From Rufibacter sp. DG15C (lineage in GTDB: Bacteria > Bacteroidota > Bacteroidia > Cytophagales > Hymenobacteraceae): DNA of 64,000 nt. Positions 26,319 through 34,311 of the stretch are shown here, one piece after another. The notes below the pieces were generated by a model. The model searched no databases. It saw nothing but the letters and a program-made list of their open reading frames with translations, and was not told where the DNA came from. Made by a program: the position numbers and the translations under genes. Location of the stretch: NCBI RefSeq assembly GCF_001577755.1, contig NZ_CP010776.1, forward strand, positions 1,302,001 through 1,366,000, given 5' to 3'. The number at the start of each line of letters is the position of its first letter. Positions within the stretch are counted from its first letter, which is position 1.

Positions 26319-27191
26319 TCAATTCAGGCTGATCTTATTCAGATCAGGATTATTCCGCCGATTTTTATAGTCATCCAAATTTAAAGAAAACGCAAACCCA
26401 GGTACCCCATAAATTAGAGTAGGAGACATCACAATGGAGGGTTTGCGGCCCCAGCGGTTACGGTGCGAAAGGTAAGCCAAGTGAGAGGAAAGCATCCCGA
26501 TACCGGCACCCACAAACACATCACTCTGCCAGTGCTTGTTGTTCAGCATCCGAAAAACCCCTACGCTAGTTGCAATGGTATAAGCCCCGACGCCGTACCA
26601 CGGGCTTCTGTGCTTTAGCTCAGCGTTAAGGATAGACGCGGCGAGAAATGCCTGGGCCGCGTGGCCCGAGGGTAGGGATTCCCGGTTCTCCCCATTGGGG
26701 CGCTCCTGGTCGGTGACCTGCTTCAATCCATAAACCGATACGGCGTAGATGGCCTCAGCCTTAAGGATCACCATGCTGGTGTTCAGAAAGTCGTTGTTTG
26801 ATTTTACGTTCAGCAGGTTGGCCAAAACCAACTCCACATACGGCGCGATGAGCAGAGGATTGTCAATCGTGGTTTTGAAATTCGGGAAATGCCTCTGTAT
26901 ATCCCTCTTAGCATCGTAACTGCTGTACAGGCCGTTGTCTTTTATTGTGCTCAGCCCATACCCAATCAGGATTGCCGGAATGATAGTGGCCTTGAAGGCT
27001 TTAGACTTAAAGAAGGGAGCTTTATTAGCGGCTTGTGCAACCGTTGAGTCTTGGTACTTTTTAAGCGTGTCTTGGGCCGTGACTGGGGTCTGGAATACTT
27101 TAAGGGAATCGATTTCTTGGGCTTTTAATTCAAAGCTGGAAACGCCCAAAGAAATAGAGAGTATAATCCAGGTATGCAGAATTCTTTTCAT
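26319..27191 (-). CDS. PAP2-family membrane phosphatase
   Basis: The 290-residue protein has a signal-like start and the PAP2 signature in order: KQVTDQERPNGENRESLPSGHAAQAF (KxxxxxRP then PSGH) and SVGVFRMLNNKHWQSDVFVG (SRxxxxxHxxxD-type, with Phe-Arg for Ser-Arg). The catalytic His of PSGH and the His of KHWQSD are present. It probably acts on lipid phosphates such as undecaprenyl pyrophosphate or a lipid A phosphate at the envelope. It is monocistronic as far as can be seen. Confidence 0.88.
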   Translation of the reverse strand: MKRILHTWIILSISLGVSSFELKAQEIDSLKVFQTPVTAQDTLKKYQDSTVAQAANKAPFFKSKAFKATIIPAILIGYGLSTIKDNGLYSSYDAKRDIQRHFPNFKTTIDNPLLIAPYVELVLANLLNVKSNNDFLNTSMVILKAEAIYAVSVYGLKQVTDQERPNGENRESLPSGHAAQAFLAASILNAELKHRSPWYGVGAYTIATSVGVFRMLNNKHWQSDVFVGAGIGMLSSHLAYLSHRNRWGRKPSIVMSPTLIYGVPGFAFSLNLDDYKNRRNNPDLNKISLN

Positions 27192-27479
27192 AAAAATGCA
27201 CTCAGTAAGGATAGAATAAGTGCTTTACCGTCAGACAATGAAAAGGTTGCATAGAGGCAGTTTTACTCCTTCAACAATCAATATCTTACGTCGGAAATAT
27301 TGGCGAGAGCAAGTACGTAGCTAGTAGACAAGCCCATCTATACTGTCAAGCTTATTAAAGGCTATAATTTATTAGATTACTGGCTGTTGGCTTTTAAAAT
27401 TTGAATTAGATCAACTACACCCTAACTATTTCCCTAAAATCTAAGGTTATATATCAATATATGCCACGCTATGAGAAGT

Positions 27480-28283
27480 TCATCCGCTTATAATTTTGAC
27501 TAAAATAGTGGTGCCTAGATAGCCACTGCCCCCGTTTCTCACTACACGCCATCCTTTTTTTTCCAGATTCTCCTGAATATACCGGTTTAACAACCCATGC
27601 GCCACAAGGGCCACATTGGACTTTTCTTCAGTAGCTTCGTCTAAAATACTAGCAGCCTTCCTTGCCCGTAGACGAGCATCGGCAAAGCTTTCTGCGCCTT
27701 GCCGGTCTATGCTCAACGCCCATTTTATACGTGCGGCTGAGGTCCAGAAATTGATAGGCATCCGCAGATTAGGGCTATGGTGCCCCATGGACGTTTCGAA
27801 TTCCCTAAAGATCGGGGATATGGTCATCTCCCTGTCTTCCCCAAAGATATATTTTGCGGTAGCTTTGGCCCTGTTGATAGAGCTGGAGAATACTTTAATC
27901 TGAGCCGGGCTCTGAATGTTGAAAAAGGAAGCATCAGGGACTACAATCCCCACGCTATCATAATCCGCGACAAATCGGCTTGCCTCTTTGTATGAGAACT
28001 TACCAATCTTCCGCAAATCAGGCTCTCCATGGCGTATAAGGGCAATCTGAAGGATTTTACTGCGGGATGGAAGTACCAGGTCATTTTCATTTAGGAAGGA
28101 GACATTTTGCGCGACAGGCTTTCCTTTGGCTGTCACGAAAGCGGACTTGGACCCCATTTCCATGTACTTCGCCTCTATGCTTTTGATGGTCTGGTGCATT
28201 ATATCCTTGGCTATAACATTCACCGAAGATAGGGTCAGTAAAATCAAGACGGGGAAAAATAAGGCTTTTCTGCGCATATTCAT
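27480..28283 (-). CDS. Histidine phosphatase family protein, exported
   Basis: Starting at ATG 28283 gives MNMRRKALFFPVLILLTLSS, a good signal peptide, and was preferred to 28316, which lies inside an inverted repeat. The 267-residue product has the histidine-phosphatase motif LIRHGEPDLRK near residue 83 (usual RHG), and a late VALVAHGLLNRYI that supplies the second His. The substrate is unknown. Its 5' leader is unusual: a 27-bp inverted repeat ends directly at the start codon. Confidence 0.82.
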   Translation of the reverse strand: MNMRRKALFFPVLILLTLSSVNVIAKDIMHQTIKSIEAKYMEMGSKSAFVTAKGKPVAQNVSFLNENDLVLPSRSKILQIALIRHGEPDLRKIGKFSYKEASRFVADYDSVGIVVPDASFFNIQSPAQIKVFSSSINRAKATAKYIFGEDREMTISPIFREFETSMGHHSPNLRMPINFWTSAARIKWALSIDRQGAESFADARLRARKAASILDEATEEKSNVALVAHGLLNRYIQENLEKKGWRVVRNGGSGYLGTTILVKIISG

Positions 28284-28360
28284 TGTAGCTGTATGCATGT
28301 ATAACCTCTGAGGCATAGGGGTAGTTCCTTTCCCAGAGGTTATACATGCATACAGCTACA
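28284..28360. repeat. Perfect 27-bp inverted repeat abutting a start codon
   Basis: The arm 28284..28310 (ending ATAACCTCTG) is exactly complementary to 28334..28360, with a 23-nt spacer. On the minus strand the hairpin ends at the base before ATG 28283 of the phosphatase gene. It is not a member of the CGTTTTTGG family and has no T-run, so terminator, translation switch and insertion remnant all remain open. Confidence 0.88.
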
Positions 28361-28494
28361 GAATCAGGCTCTGACTACCAATATTTTAATTTGAAGGTGT
28401 ATGGCTCTGTTGTAACTTAACAGGATACATTAACGACAACATATCCAAAGGAATGTAATACTTAAAAGGAATTTTAAATTACTATTCAATTACG

Positions 28495-28908
28495 CTATGC
28501 AATCACCTCATAAAAGGTAAGCAGATTCCTGTGGTGGTCTAAAGCCGGAAACTCCCTATCCCCCCAAGGCTGGTCTACCACCACTGTTTCAGTGTCATAG
28601 ATAATGCCTTGGCTCTGGTATTCCCTGAATAGGTCGTCTATTCCCTGTACCTCTATTCTGCAACTGGCAGTACCGGCCAGAAAGCTTTCGGCACCACTGC
28701 AGATAGGCATTACAGTCATAGAGGCTCCCCTCAGTCTCCAACTTTCATCCCCTGACTTCCACAGATGCAGTTCCACCTCGTCACGGACTAAGATAGCGAA
28801 CTCCTCTTCCTGGTGGCGTGCCTCAAAGCCAAGCCTCTCCGAATAAAATTTAACTGACTCCCCAATATCCCTGACGGGAAGCGCAGGAATGGATTTCTTC
28901 ATCTTCAT
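28495..28908 (-). CDS. VOC-superfamily (bleomycin-resistance-like) protein
   Basis: The 137-residue protein has the paired beta-alpha-beta-beta-beta modules of glyoxalase/bleomycin-binding proteins: IPALPVRDIGESVKFYSERL at the N-terminus, an aromatic-rich middle (VELHLWKSGDESWRL) and the closing WGDREFPALDHHRNLLTFYE. Length and wording fit antibiotic-sequestering proteins of the bleomycin-resistance type more than the metal-dependent glyoxalases. It follows the mercury-type genes by 12 bp and may be in their operon. Confidence 0.85.
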   Translation of the reverse strand: MKMKKSIPALPVRDIGESVKFYSERLGFEARHQEEEFAILVRDEVELHLWKSGDESWRLRGASMTVMPICSGAESFLAGTASCRIEVQGIDDLFREYQSQGIIYDTETVVVDQPWGDREFPALDHHRNLLTFYEVIA

Positions 28909-28920
28909 GCTTCCAAAGGG

Positions 28921-29136
28921 CTAGGCGCAACACGGTTTGTCCTGTTGAATAGGGGGGCATTTCACGGTGCCGTAGCTACAAAATACACAGCAGTCACCCT
29001 GCAAGGGCTTTAAAACGGTGTGGCAGTTCCCGCACTCGTAGAAATACTGGCACGCATTGGTGGGCATTTCCTCCTCTTTGGCGTGTCCGCACTCTGGGCA
29101 GGTGATGGTGGATTCTAAAATCACTGTGTCTTCCAT
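28921..29136 (-). CDS. GDCCVFCSYG-motif small Cys-rich protein
   Basis: ATG 29136 (MEDTVILESTITCPECGHAK) is the natural start; the longer open frame runs back into the previous gene. The 71-residue protein has zinc-ribbon-like CPEC and CGNC pairs, then GDCCVFCSYGTVKCPPIQQ and a final CC. This small protein family is found next to mercury and metal resistance genes in Bacteroidota. It is likely a cytosolic metal-thiolate protein. It starts 7 bp after the preceding broken gene ends. Confidence 0.75.
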   Translation of the reverse strand: MEDTVILESTITCPECGHAKEEEMPTNACQYFYECGNCHTVLKPLQGDCCVFCSYGTVKCPPIQQDKPCCA

Positions 29137-29143
29137 TCTTTCG

Positions 29144-29904
29144 TTAGTTTTTATCACAGCACGATTTGCCGGTGGCCTGTGAGCATGATTCCCCTTTAGT
29201 TCCTTCCAGTTTCGGTGCAATGCAGAGTTCAACATGGGGCATGTTGCCTATGCCTACGTACTTCTCACCGGCGGCCTGAATCTGCGCCTCAATTCTGTTG
29301 TAGGTTTCTGTGTTAAGGTCTTTGTATGAGGAAAGGGATAGGAAAAGGTCTGCGTAGATTTTCTCCACGTCCGCTTCAAACTGCTTTTCAAACGACGGTT
29401 TCAGCAGTTGCTTTTCTCTGTAGCCATTCATGGTGTTCTTGGCTATTATGCGCGCCTCTTCCCTGCTTAATTCGTCCACTTCTCTACCCCTGAACCAGGC
29501 TTTCTTGTCTGGGAATGAGCCGGAAAGGCTTGCCTCTTCTTTTGGTGTCAGGGCAGTCAGTTCAGAGTTGTGGGCAGTGCCAACCGCTTTCAATACAGCT
29601 TCCCTTTTGTCTGCACTGACAGCACTACGCCACTTAACAGCCACTACCGTTCCTTTCCTGTTAAGCCAAGTCCCATCTATGGCATCACTGTGCTTTTCCA
29701 AGTCTACTAAATAAACTTTGCCTTGCTTCCGCAACCAATGGTAGGGGCCGCACTGCACACCAAAGGTGCACCGTAGAAGGAAATCCCCTTGGTGTCTGGG
29801 GAATACAGACGGGCATACATAGGAATTGCAAGCAACAGTAATACTGAAAGTGCTGCTATGGTGGTGAAGGGCTTTATTTTCATGCTCCGGTTTATCGTAT
29901 TCAT
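29144..29904 (-). pseudogene. Exported protein of the mercury-type operon, broken by a one-base frameshift
   Basis: The first frame (29904..29707) encodes a signal or TM segment (FTTIAALSVLLLLAIPMYAR), then GISFYGAPLVCSAAPTIGCG, and ends at KAKFI-stop. The second frame, open back to 29758, continues with KVYLVDLEKHSDAIDGTWLN and runs to SCSQATGKSCCDKN. Adding one A in the short A-run near 29717 would fuse them into one exported protein of about 250 residues with a Cys-rich tail. It sits between merTP and the GDCC protein gene. Either the gene is broken or a base was missed in sequencing. No family name is certain. Confidence 0.7.
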
Positions 29905-29924
29905 CTTTTCTGAATTAATGCCCC

Positions 29925-30536
29925 TTACTTTTTAATCTTCACCTCTGTGACTTTGTACCCTGTGGCCTTTATGGCTTTCTGCACCTCTTCAACCGTGGTT
30001 TTGGTTTTGTCAAACTCCACCACGGCATTGGACTTGGCGTAGGAAACCGTCAAGCCCTCAATCCCCTGCAGTTTGTTCACCTCTCCGGCAACGTGCCCCT
30101 CACATGCGGCACAAGTCATACCTGTGATGGTGAACTCTGCCACCGTTTTGGCCTTTGGTTTTCCCTGTGCTTTCGCGGGGCTGGTCTGTATCGTGGATTC
30201 TCCAGAAAACACGTTGGCATAGTTAGGGAAAGTGAGCATCAGCAGCGCGAACGCGGTCACTAGGGTAAGGAAAGTTTTGCTTTGCATAAATCTGGGTTTA
30301 TCTGTTTCACAATTACAATCTGTCTGGGGCCGTGGCTTAAATTTCTGATACCAGGCAAATGCCAGTACCGCCAACGTGACGCCGATAAGCCAAGGCCGAA
30401 ACGGTCCAATCCAAGCTAGGGACGAGGCCAGTCCGCCTGTTCCAGCTACAAGTGCAAGGATGGGTGTGATACAGCACAGGGAAGCCGCAAGGGCCGCTAT
30501 TAGGCCTGTTCCGACCAGTTTATTCTCCGTCTTCAT
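29925..30536 (-). CDS. merTP: MerTP mercuric transport protein (MerT fused to MerP-like domain)
   Basis: The 203-residue protein has three TM helices; the first carries LIAALAASLCCITPILALVA with the vicinal Cys pair of MerT. A second pair (DCNCE) lies in the loop before TM3. After TM3 comes a linker and an HMA domain, FTITGMTCAACEGHVAGEVN, matching MerP. This order is the MerTP fusion of Bacteroidota, taking Hg(II) into the cell. Uptake normally serves a cytoplasmic reductase, which is not in this window. Its start overlaps the ArsR regulator stop by 4 bp. Confidence 0.9.
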   Translation of the reverse strand: MKTENKLVGTGLIAALAASLCCITPILALVAGTGGLASSLAWIGPFRPWLIGVTLAVLAFAWYQKFKPRPQTDCNCETDKPRFMQSKTFLTLVTAFALLMLTFPNYANVFSGESTIQTSPAKAQGKPKAKTVAEFTITGMTCAACEGHVAGEVNKLQGIEGLTVSYAKSNAVVEFDKTKTTVEEVQKAIKATGYKVTEVKIKK

Positions 30537-30907
30537 ACAGCTTCCAATACTTCACATTCAGTAACTATCTGTAAGAATGGCCTCAGCACTTCCCCATACT
30601 CGGGAGATAGGGAATAGTAGATGGTTTGCCCTTCTTTGGTAGCCTTGACAAGGCTCCGGTCTTTCATCTTACGCAAATGCTGTGACACAGCCGAAACCGT
30701 GATGCCCAGAATGTCGCTCAAATCACATACACAAAGCCCTTCTTCAACTGAAAGAAGGAACAGGATCTTTAGTCTTACAGGATTCCCTGCCATCTCCAGG
30801 CCATTGGCTACATGGGCAAAAGAATCACTTAAGGCTCCAACCCTGTCTTTGCAGCGTTCTATCTGAGGTACATCTGTCGCTTGACGGATGCATATGATGT
30901 TTTCCAT
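30533..30907 (-). CDS. ArsR/SmtB-family metalloregulator
   Basis: The 124-residue protein has the winged-helix ArsR core: LKILFLLSVEEGLCVCDLSD, ILGITVSAVSQHLRKMKDRS, then the wing TKEGQTIYYSLSP. CVCDL is the Cys pair of the alpha-3 metal site of ArsR/CadC-type sensors. Further Cys residues occur in the N-terminus (IICIRQ, IERCKDRVG). It would repress the operon until Hg(II) or a related thiophilic metal binds. Its stop overlaps the merTP start, so it is the first gene of the operon and probably regulates itself. Confidence 0.92.
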   Translation of the reverse strand: MENIICIRQATDVPQIERCKDRVGALSDSFAHVANGLEMAGNPVRLKILFLLSVEEGLCVCDLSDILGITVSAVSQHLRKMKDRSLVKATKEGQTIYYSLSPEYGEVLRPFLQIVTECEVLEAV

Positions 30908-30911
30908 ACTG

Positions 30912-30943
30912 CAAAGTTAGGTTTGGTTAAGTATTTAAGCAAA
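30912..30943 (-). promoter_or_regulatory. Promoter of the mercury-type operon, giving a near-leaderless transcript
   Basis: On the minus strand TTTG (30943..30940), a 20-nt spacer and TAACTTTG (30919..30912) match the TTTG-N19-TAnnTTTG promoter. The -7 element ends only 4 bp before the ATG at 30907, so the transcript should start at or near the first codon. The spacer contains TTAAgtatTTAA, a small dyad that could be the ArsR operator. Confidence 0.6.
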
Positions 30944-31141
30944 TTCTAAAATAGCCCACCCTCATTCATGTCACTGATGGAGTTTATGAGAACCTGGATT
31001 GTCTGTATCTTTATGGATTCGCCTACGGGATAAGCTCTATATTATTGGTGCATCTGGAATCCGAGAGGAATGACTGCAGAGCCATATATATGAGCCGTGC
31101 CACTTGCAGAGACAGAAGTCTATGAAATAAAGCCGGACATA

Positions 31142-31426
31142 ATGAGGATAAATACAAGTAGGTGGAATAGGGTACGGTATACAGCCTTGACGCCTATCTA
31201 TGACATAATAGGCCGTGTATTCACTAAATTCAGGAAACTGTCCATCGATGGACTGCAACTGACACGGGGCGACAAGGTGCTAAACTATTTCACCAACGCC
31301 CTCTTCAGTAACATAAACAGAAGCTTTGAGGCAATTGCAAAGGAGACTGGCCTTGAAGTGGTATCGAATACCATAGCTGACTTCAGAGGTAATTACCGAA
31401 TTGTCATTCTCACAAAACAGTATTGA
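31142..31426 (+). pseudogene. SAM-dependent methyltransferase remnant with internal deletion
   Basis: ATG 31142 opens a 94-residue frame whose start (MRINTSRWNRVRYTALTPIY, then DIIGRVFTKFRKLSIDGL) looks like the N-terminus of a small class I methyltransferase, and whose end (NALFSNINRSFEAIAKETGL, VVSNTIADFRGNYRIVILTK) looks like the C-terminus. They are joined at TRGDKVLNYFTN. The motif I glycine loop (after DKV) and the whole SAM-binding core, about 100 residues, are missing, in frame. The product would be inactive. It is divergent from the mercury-type operon. Family call is from memory of such proteins. Confidence 0.5.
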
Positions 31427-31574
31427 GTCTGGCAACTTAAAATACTGGAGCTCAGCAAGGATACCTTTGAAGTAATTATTATATTGAACGGCAAAATGAT
31501 TCAGACTCATTTGCTTGAAAAGTTGAATCCTATCTTTATTAATATAAATATTTTAACCCTAAATTCTTTACAAC

Positions 31575-31721
31575 ATGCAAACAATAGAAGCAATCAAGCC
31601 AGGGCCAAAGCCAAAAAAACAAGACGGTACGCCTGACGAGAGAAGACGTGTTACTCCCGAAACACAACCTAAACACCCAGATTTGAAACCTCACAAACAT
31701 AAAACTGGGGACTCCAAATAA
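31575..31721 (+). CDS. 48-aa basic, proline-rich peptide
   Basis: ATG 31575 opens a 48-codon frame, rich in Lys, Pro, Thr and charged residues (EAIKPGPKPKKQDGTPDE), predicted disordered, with no signal or TM. It is preceded by an A/T-rich leader and followed by a short inverted run (AAGCCGGCCCGGCT region further on). I recognise no family; composition biased away from random frames makes it a modest candidate. It is the only candidate gene in the gap 31427..32013. Confidence 0.4.
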   Translation: MQTIEAIKPGPKPKKQDGTPDERRRVTPETQPKHPDLKPHKHKTGDSK

Positions 31722-32013
31722 ACTGCAGTTAAGAACTAAGGCACGTCAATTTGATGTGCTCTAGTTCCTAACTAACCAATGGTTGCTAAGATATCACTAT
31801 ATCAAAAGCCAGAGAACTCATCTTGGTTTTGCATAGCAAACGAAGATGAGTAAAGCAGGCCATCTGGACACTTTGCTGCAGCCAAGTCAGCTTTAATAAG
31901 CCGGCCCGGCTAATGTCACCAATAGTAGAAAAGGCAATCTCTGACCTTCCACAAAGCATAAGCTGCATTATTATTGCCGGGGCTATTGCAGGATGGTATA
32001 AGCTTGGCTAACG

Positions 32014-32427
32014 TCAGGCAGTTAGCCAAGCAAGGGCCTCTACCCTATTGTAAAAGTTGCGGTTCTCTAACTTCAAGTTAGCCTTCTTAGAGACCTGATC
32101 ACCTATCTCCCGGGAGATTTTCTCTCTCACTAGGTCGGCGTGCATAATCCTGGCGGACTTCTGCAGGCGGGTCTTTGTCAACCTATGGGCGAACTCCGTT
32201 ACTATCGCCTGGTACTCTACCATGTCCAGCTCAGGGGAGATAGCGGCCTTGGTGCTATCAATCAGGAGCCGCTTCACGTCATAGTTTCGGATGTACTCCA
32301 CAAGCGTGTTGAGCGACTGCTCCACCTCAGGCAGATCATAGGCGCTCACGCTCGGCCATTCCACGGACAGCACGTCCGTGCTTGGGCTGTAGTCAAGGAC
32401 AATGAGTCGGTTCTGGAAGAGTATCAT
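32014..32427 (-). CDS. STAS/SpoIIAA-like hypothetical protein
   Basis: ATG 32427 (MILFQNRLIVLDYSPSTDVL) is the better start by comparison with a similar protein at 62937..63356; the frame stays open to 32442. The 137-residue protein alternates short strands and helices (VEWPSVSAYDLPEVEQSLNT, RLLIDSTKAAISPELDMV), the pattern of SpoIIAA-like or STAS proteins. No catalytic motif is visible. Function unknown. It stands alone between non-coding stretches. Confidence 0.55.
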   Translation of the reverse strand: MILFQNRLIVLDYSPSTDVLSVEWPSVSAYDLPEVEQSLNTLVEYIRNYDVKRLLIDSTKAAISPELDMVEYQAIVTEFAHRLTKTRLQKSARIMHADLVREKISREIGDQVSKKANLKLENRNFYNRVEALAWLTA

Positions 32428-32442
32428 ACACCAAAGTTGCAT

Positions 32443-33037
32443 TTATATCAATTGGCATACAATCCAAATTTAGGGAATAGTTCTAGCGTCAAATAACAGA
32501 GACCTCAGGTGAACACCAATATATTATTAGCTCGCATGTCTAATAATATATTGGTTCGTTTTTTCTTGGTCAATGCATTAGATAGCAGGTCACTTTGTGT
32601 CTAGGTGTATTCAGAATCTTACATTTGTATTGTCTCATAAAACGGCCGTTTTCTGGGACTACTCCAAGAATTGCCTATTCCTACTCTAATCGCATCAAAT
32701 CCTTCTCTTTTTAACGTCTCACAAATCAAAACACGTTCCCCATTTTTGAGAATGGCTTAATGAGACAATGGAATAAAGTAGGCAAGCCCGGCTCCCCACT
32801 AAGGACCGGCAACTGGAACAGCAGCCAATTTTAAATACTGGGCGCAGGTGCGGATAGATGTCAAGATATGAATGAGACTTGACCGAGTAGCGTCTATAGC
32901 TTGAAAACTCAATAGGCCACTTGAGGATGGCTCTCATCATCTTGCCAATGAGTATCTGCCATCTTTTTGGATACTTCCACTATTGGATACTTCCACCATT
33001 TCGCTCAGGGAAGATTCTGCGATCACGGTCGGCGGGT
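32443..33037. other. 595-bp gap; holds a 2x16-bp tandem repeat
   Basis: TTGGATACTTCCACTA (32967..32982) is followed at once by TTGGATACTTCCACCA (32983..32998). A 73-codon minus frame at 32719..32940 has an untypical composition and is not called. Around 32515..32565 ATATTATTAG and CTAATAATAT face each other, a 10-bp inverted repeat. Confidence 0.5.
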
Positions 33038-33952
33038 TTAGATATTGCAGAGGAAGTCTCTCTCGGATAGGATCTCCAAAGGGGCACCCCTAGCGATAAG
33101 GGAAACCGCTTTCTCCTGCTTGCCGCTCATCCCGTCCTCGCCCACGACCCTGAAGTCCTGCTGCCCCACCACCAGGTAGTCTGTGTCCTTCCTCACCCCG
33201 GAATGGTTCGCGCCACCAATGTCTGCAATGACCTGCTGAGCGGCGGCTCTCTTCATGGAGGAAAGGGCGCCGGTGAACACAACGGAGCGCCCGAAGAAAA
33301 TGCTTTCCGGGTTGTGCTTTGAGGCATCCCCTATGATGGGGTTGAACCCTCTGCCGCTGTAGTCCCTCTTGGTTTCTGACGGCGTGTAACCTCCATCGAA
33401 CAGTCTCCCGATAGAGGTTCTAAGCTTTGAGGAGCACTCCCTGACGCAGGAAGTCTGTGTCTGCCCGAGGATCTTCAGCGTCAGCTCAGCGCAGGCTCTG
33501 GAGTCGGCCGCCGCCCGATGGTGGCCCGGCCTTATGCTGTGCTGGCTGCAGAGCGACTTGAGGTTGTATGAAGCGAGCCCGGGCCAGGCCTTCCTGGACA
33601 GGATATAGCTACAGGCATAGTCGAGGCTGGGGAAGGGAATACTGTATGAGGCAAGGGTCCCTCTGAGGACGTTGAGGTCGAAGCCAGCGTTGTGTGCGAC
33701 AATGAGGTTGTTCTCCAGCCTCGGGCGGAGCACCTCCCAAAGATCGTGAAATTCGGGCTCATCCGCTACATCCTGAGGGGTTATCCCATGGATGGATACG
33801 TTGAAAGGCGCAAAGTACGGAAAGGACCTTGGCTTGATAAGCCACGACTCCGTGTCCACAACCTGCCCCTCCTTCACATAAGTGAGGCCAATCTCACAAG
33901 GGCTGTCCCTGTCAGCGGTGGCCGTCTCAAAGTCTAAGGCGATGAAATCCAT
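33038..33952 (-). CDS. DEDDh 3'-5' exonuclease with C-terminal BRCT domain
   Basis: The 304-residue protein begins with a DnaQ-type exonuclease: DFIALDFETATADRDSPCEI (Exo I, D and E), LIVAHNAGFDLNVLRGTLAS (Exo II) and HHRAAADSRACAELTL (Exo III, H and D). The C-terminal 90 residues are a BRCT domain (SIFFGRSVVFTGALSSMKRA, GVRKDTDYLVVGQ). This exonuclease-BRCT layout resembles DNA polymerase III epsilon-like proteins that act in repair. It is not in an operon. The region upstream holds an odd Cys-rich frame. Confidence 0.9.
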   Translation of the reverse strand: MDFIALDFETATADRDSPCEIGLTYVKEGQVVDTESWLIKPRSFPYFAPFNVSIHGITPQDVADEPEFHDLWEVLRPRLENNLIVAHNAGFDLNVLRGTLASYSIPFPSLDYACSYILSRKAWPGLASYNLKSLCSQHSIRPGHHRAAADSRACAELTLKILGQTQTSCVRECSSKLRTSIGRLFDGGYTPSETKRDYSGRGFNPIIGDASKHNPESIFFGRSVVFTGALSSMKRAAAQQVIADIGGANHSGVRKDTDYLVVGQQDFRVVGEDGMSGKQEKAVSLIARGAPLEILSERDFLCNI

Positions 33953-34101
33953 GTGTATTCCTATCTAGGATAAAATTACTGTGAGTAATGAGAGTTGCCC
34001 CTCTTATTACTTTATGTCTCACTGCACATGAAGGTTAATGTTCTGTTCAAATTTTTCTAAAAAAAATATGAATTTGATATAATGGAGAAGCGAGATAATA
34101 A

Positions 34102-34236
34102 TTATCTATTGATAGCAAAAGGCTTAACACAACTCATTGTATCACAGCCGCTACAAAATGTATCACCCCAACCACAACTTGTATTGGTAGCATTACAATG
34201 TGTAGCCTCATCACCACAAAGTTTCTCACCTCTACC
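34102..34236 (-). pseudogene. Orphan Cys-rich reading frame with Cys every seventh residue, no start codon
   Basis: Read from 34236 this frame gives 44 residues before TAA 34104..34102, in pieces GRGEKLCGDEATHCNATNTS, CGWGDTFCSGCDTMSC and VKPFAINR. Cysteines fall at 7, 14, 21 and 28, then 31 and 36; the spacers are rich in Gly, Thr, Ser, Asp and Asn. No ATG, GTG or TTG precedes it in frame (a stop TAA is 2 codons upstream of the Gly). A leader-like frame (ATG 34238, or TTG further up) would join it if one base were added near 34237. It may be a decayed ribosomal-peptide (RiPP) precursor or a piece of a Cys-rich protein. No modifying enzyme is nearby. Confidence 0.4.
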
Positions 34237-34311
34237 ATGCTCTTAAAAAAATTTAATTTATTTTTTAGTAATTTGTTGTACAATTTCTAAATAAATCATT
34301 TCCTTTACAGC

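Noticed and set aside
32719-32940. Minus-strand 73-codon frame
   Set aside because: Rich in Ser, Arg, Cys and aromatic residues without order, no domain, no promoter; composition is that of non-coding DNA.
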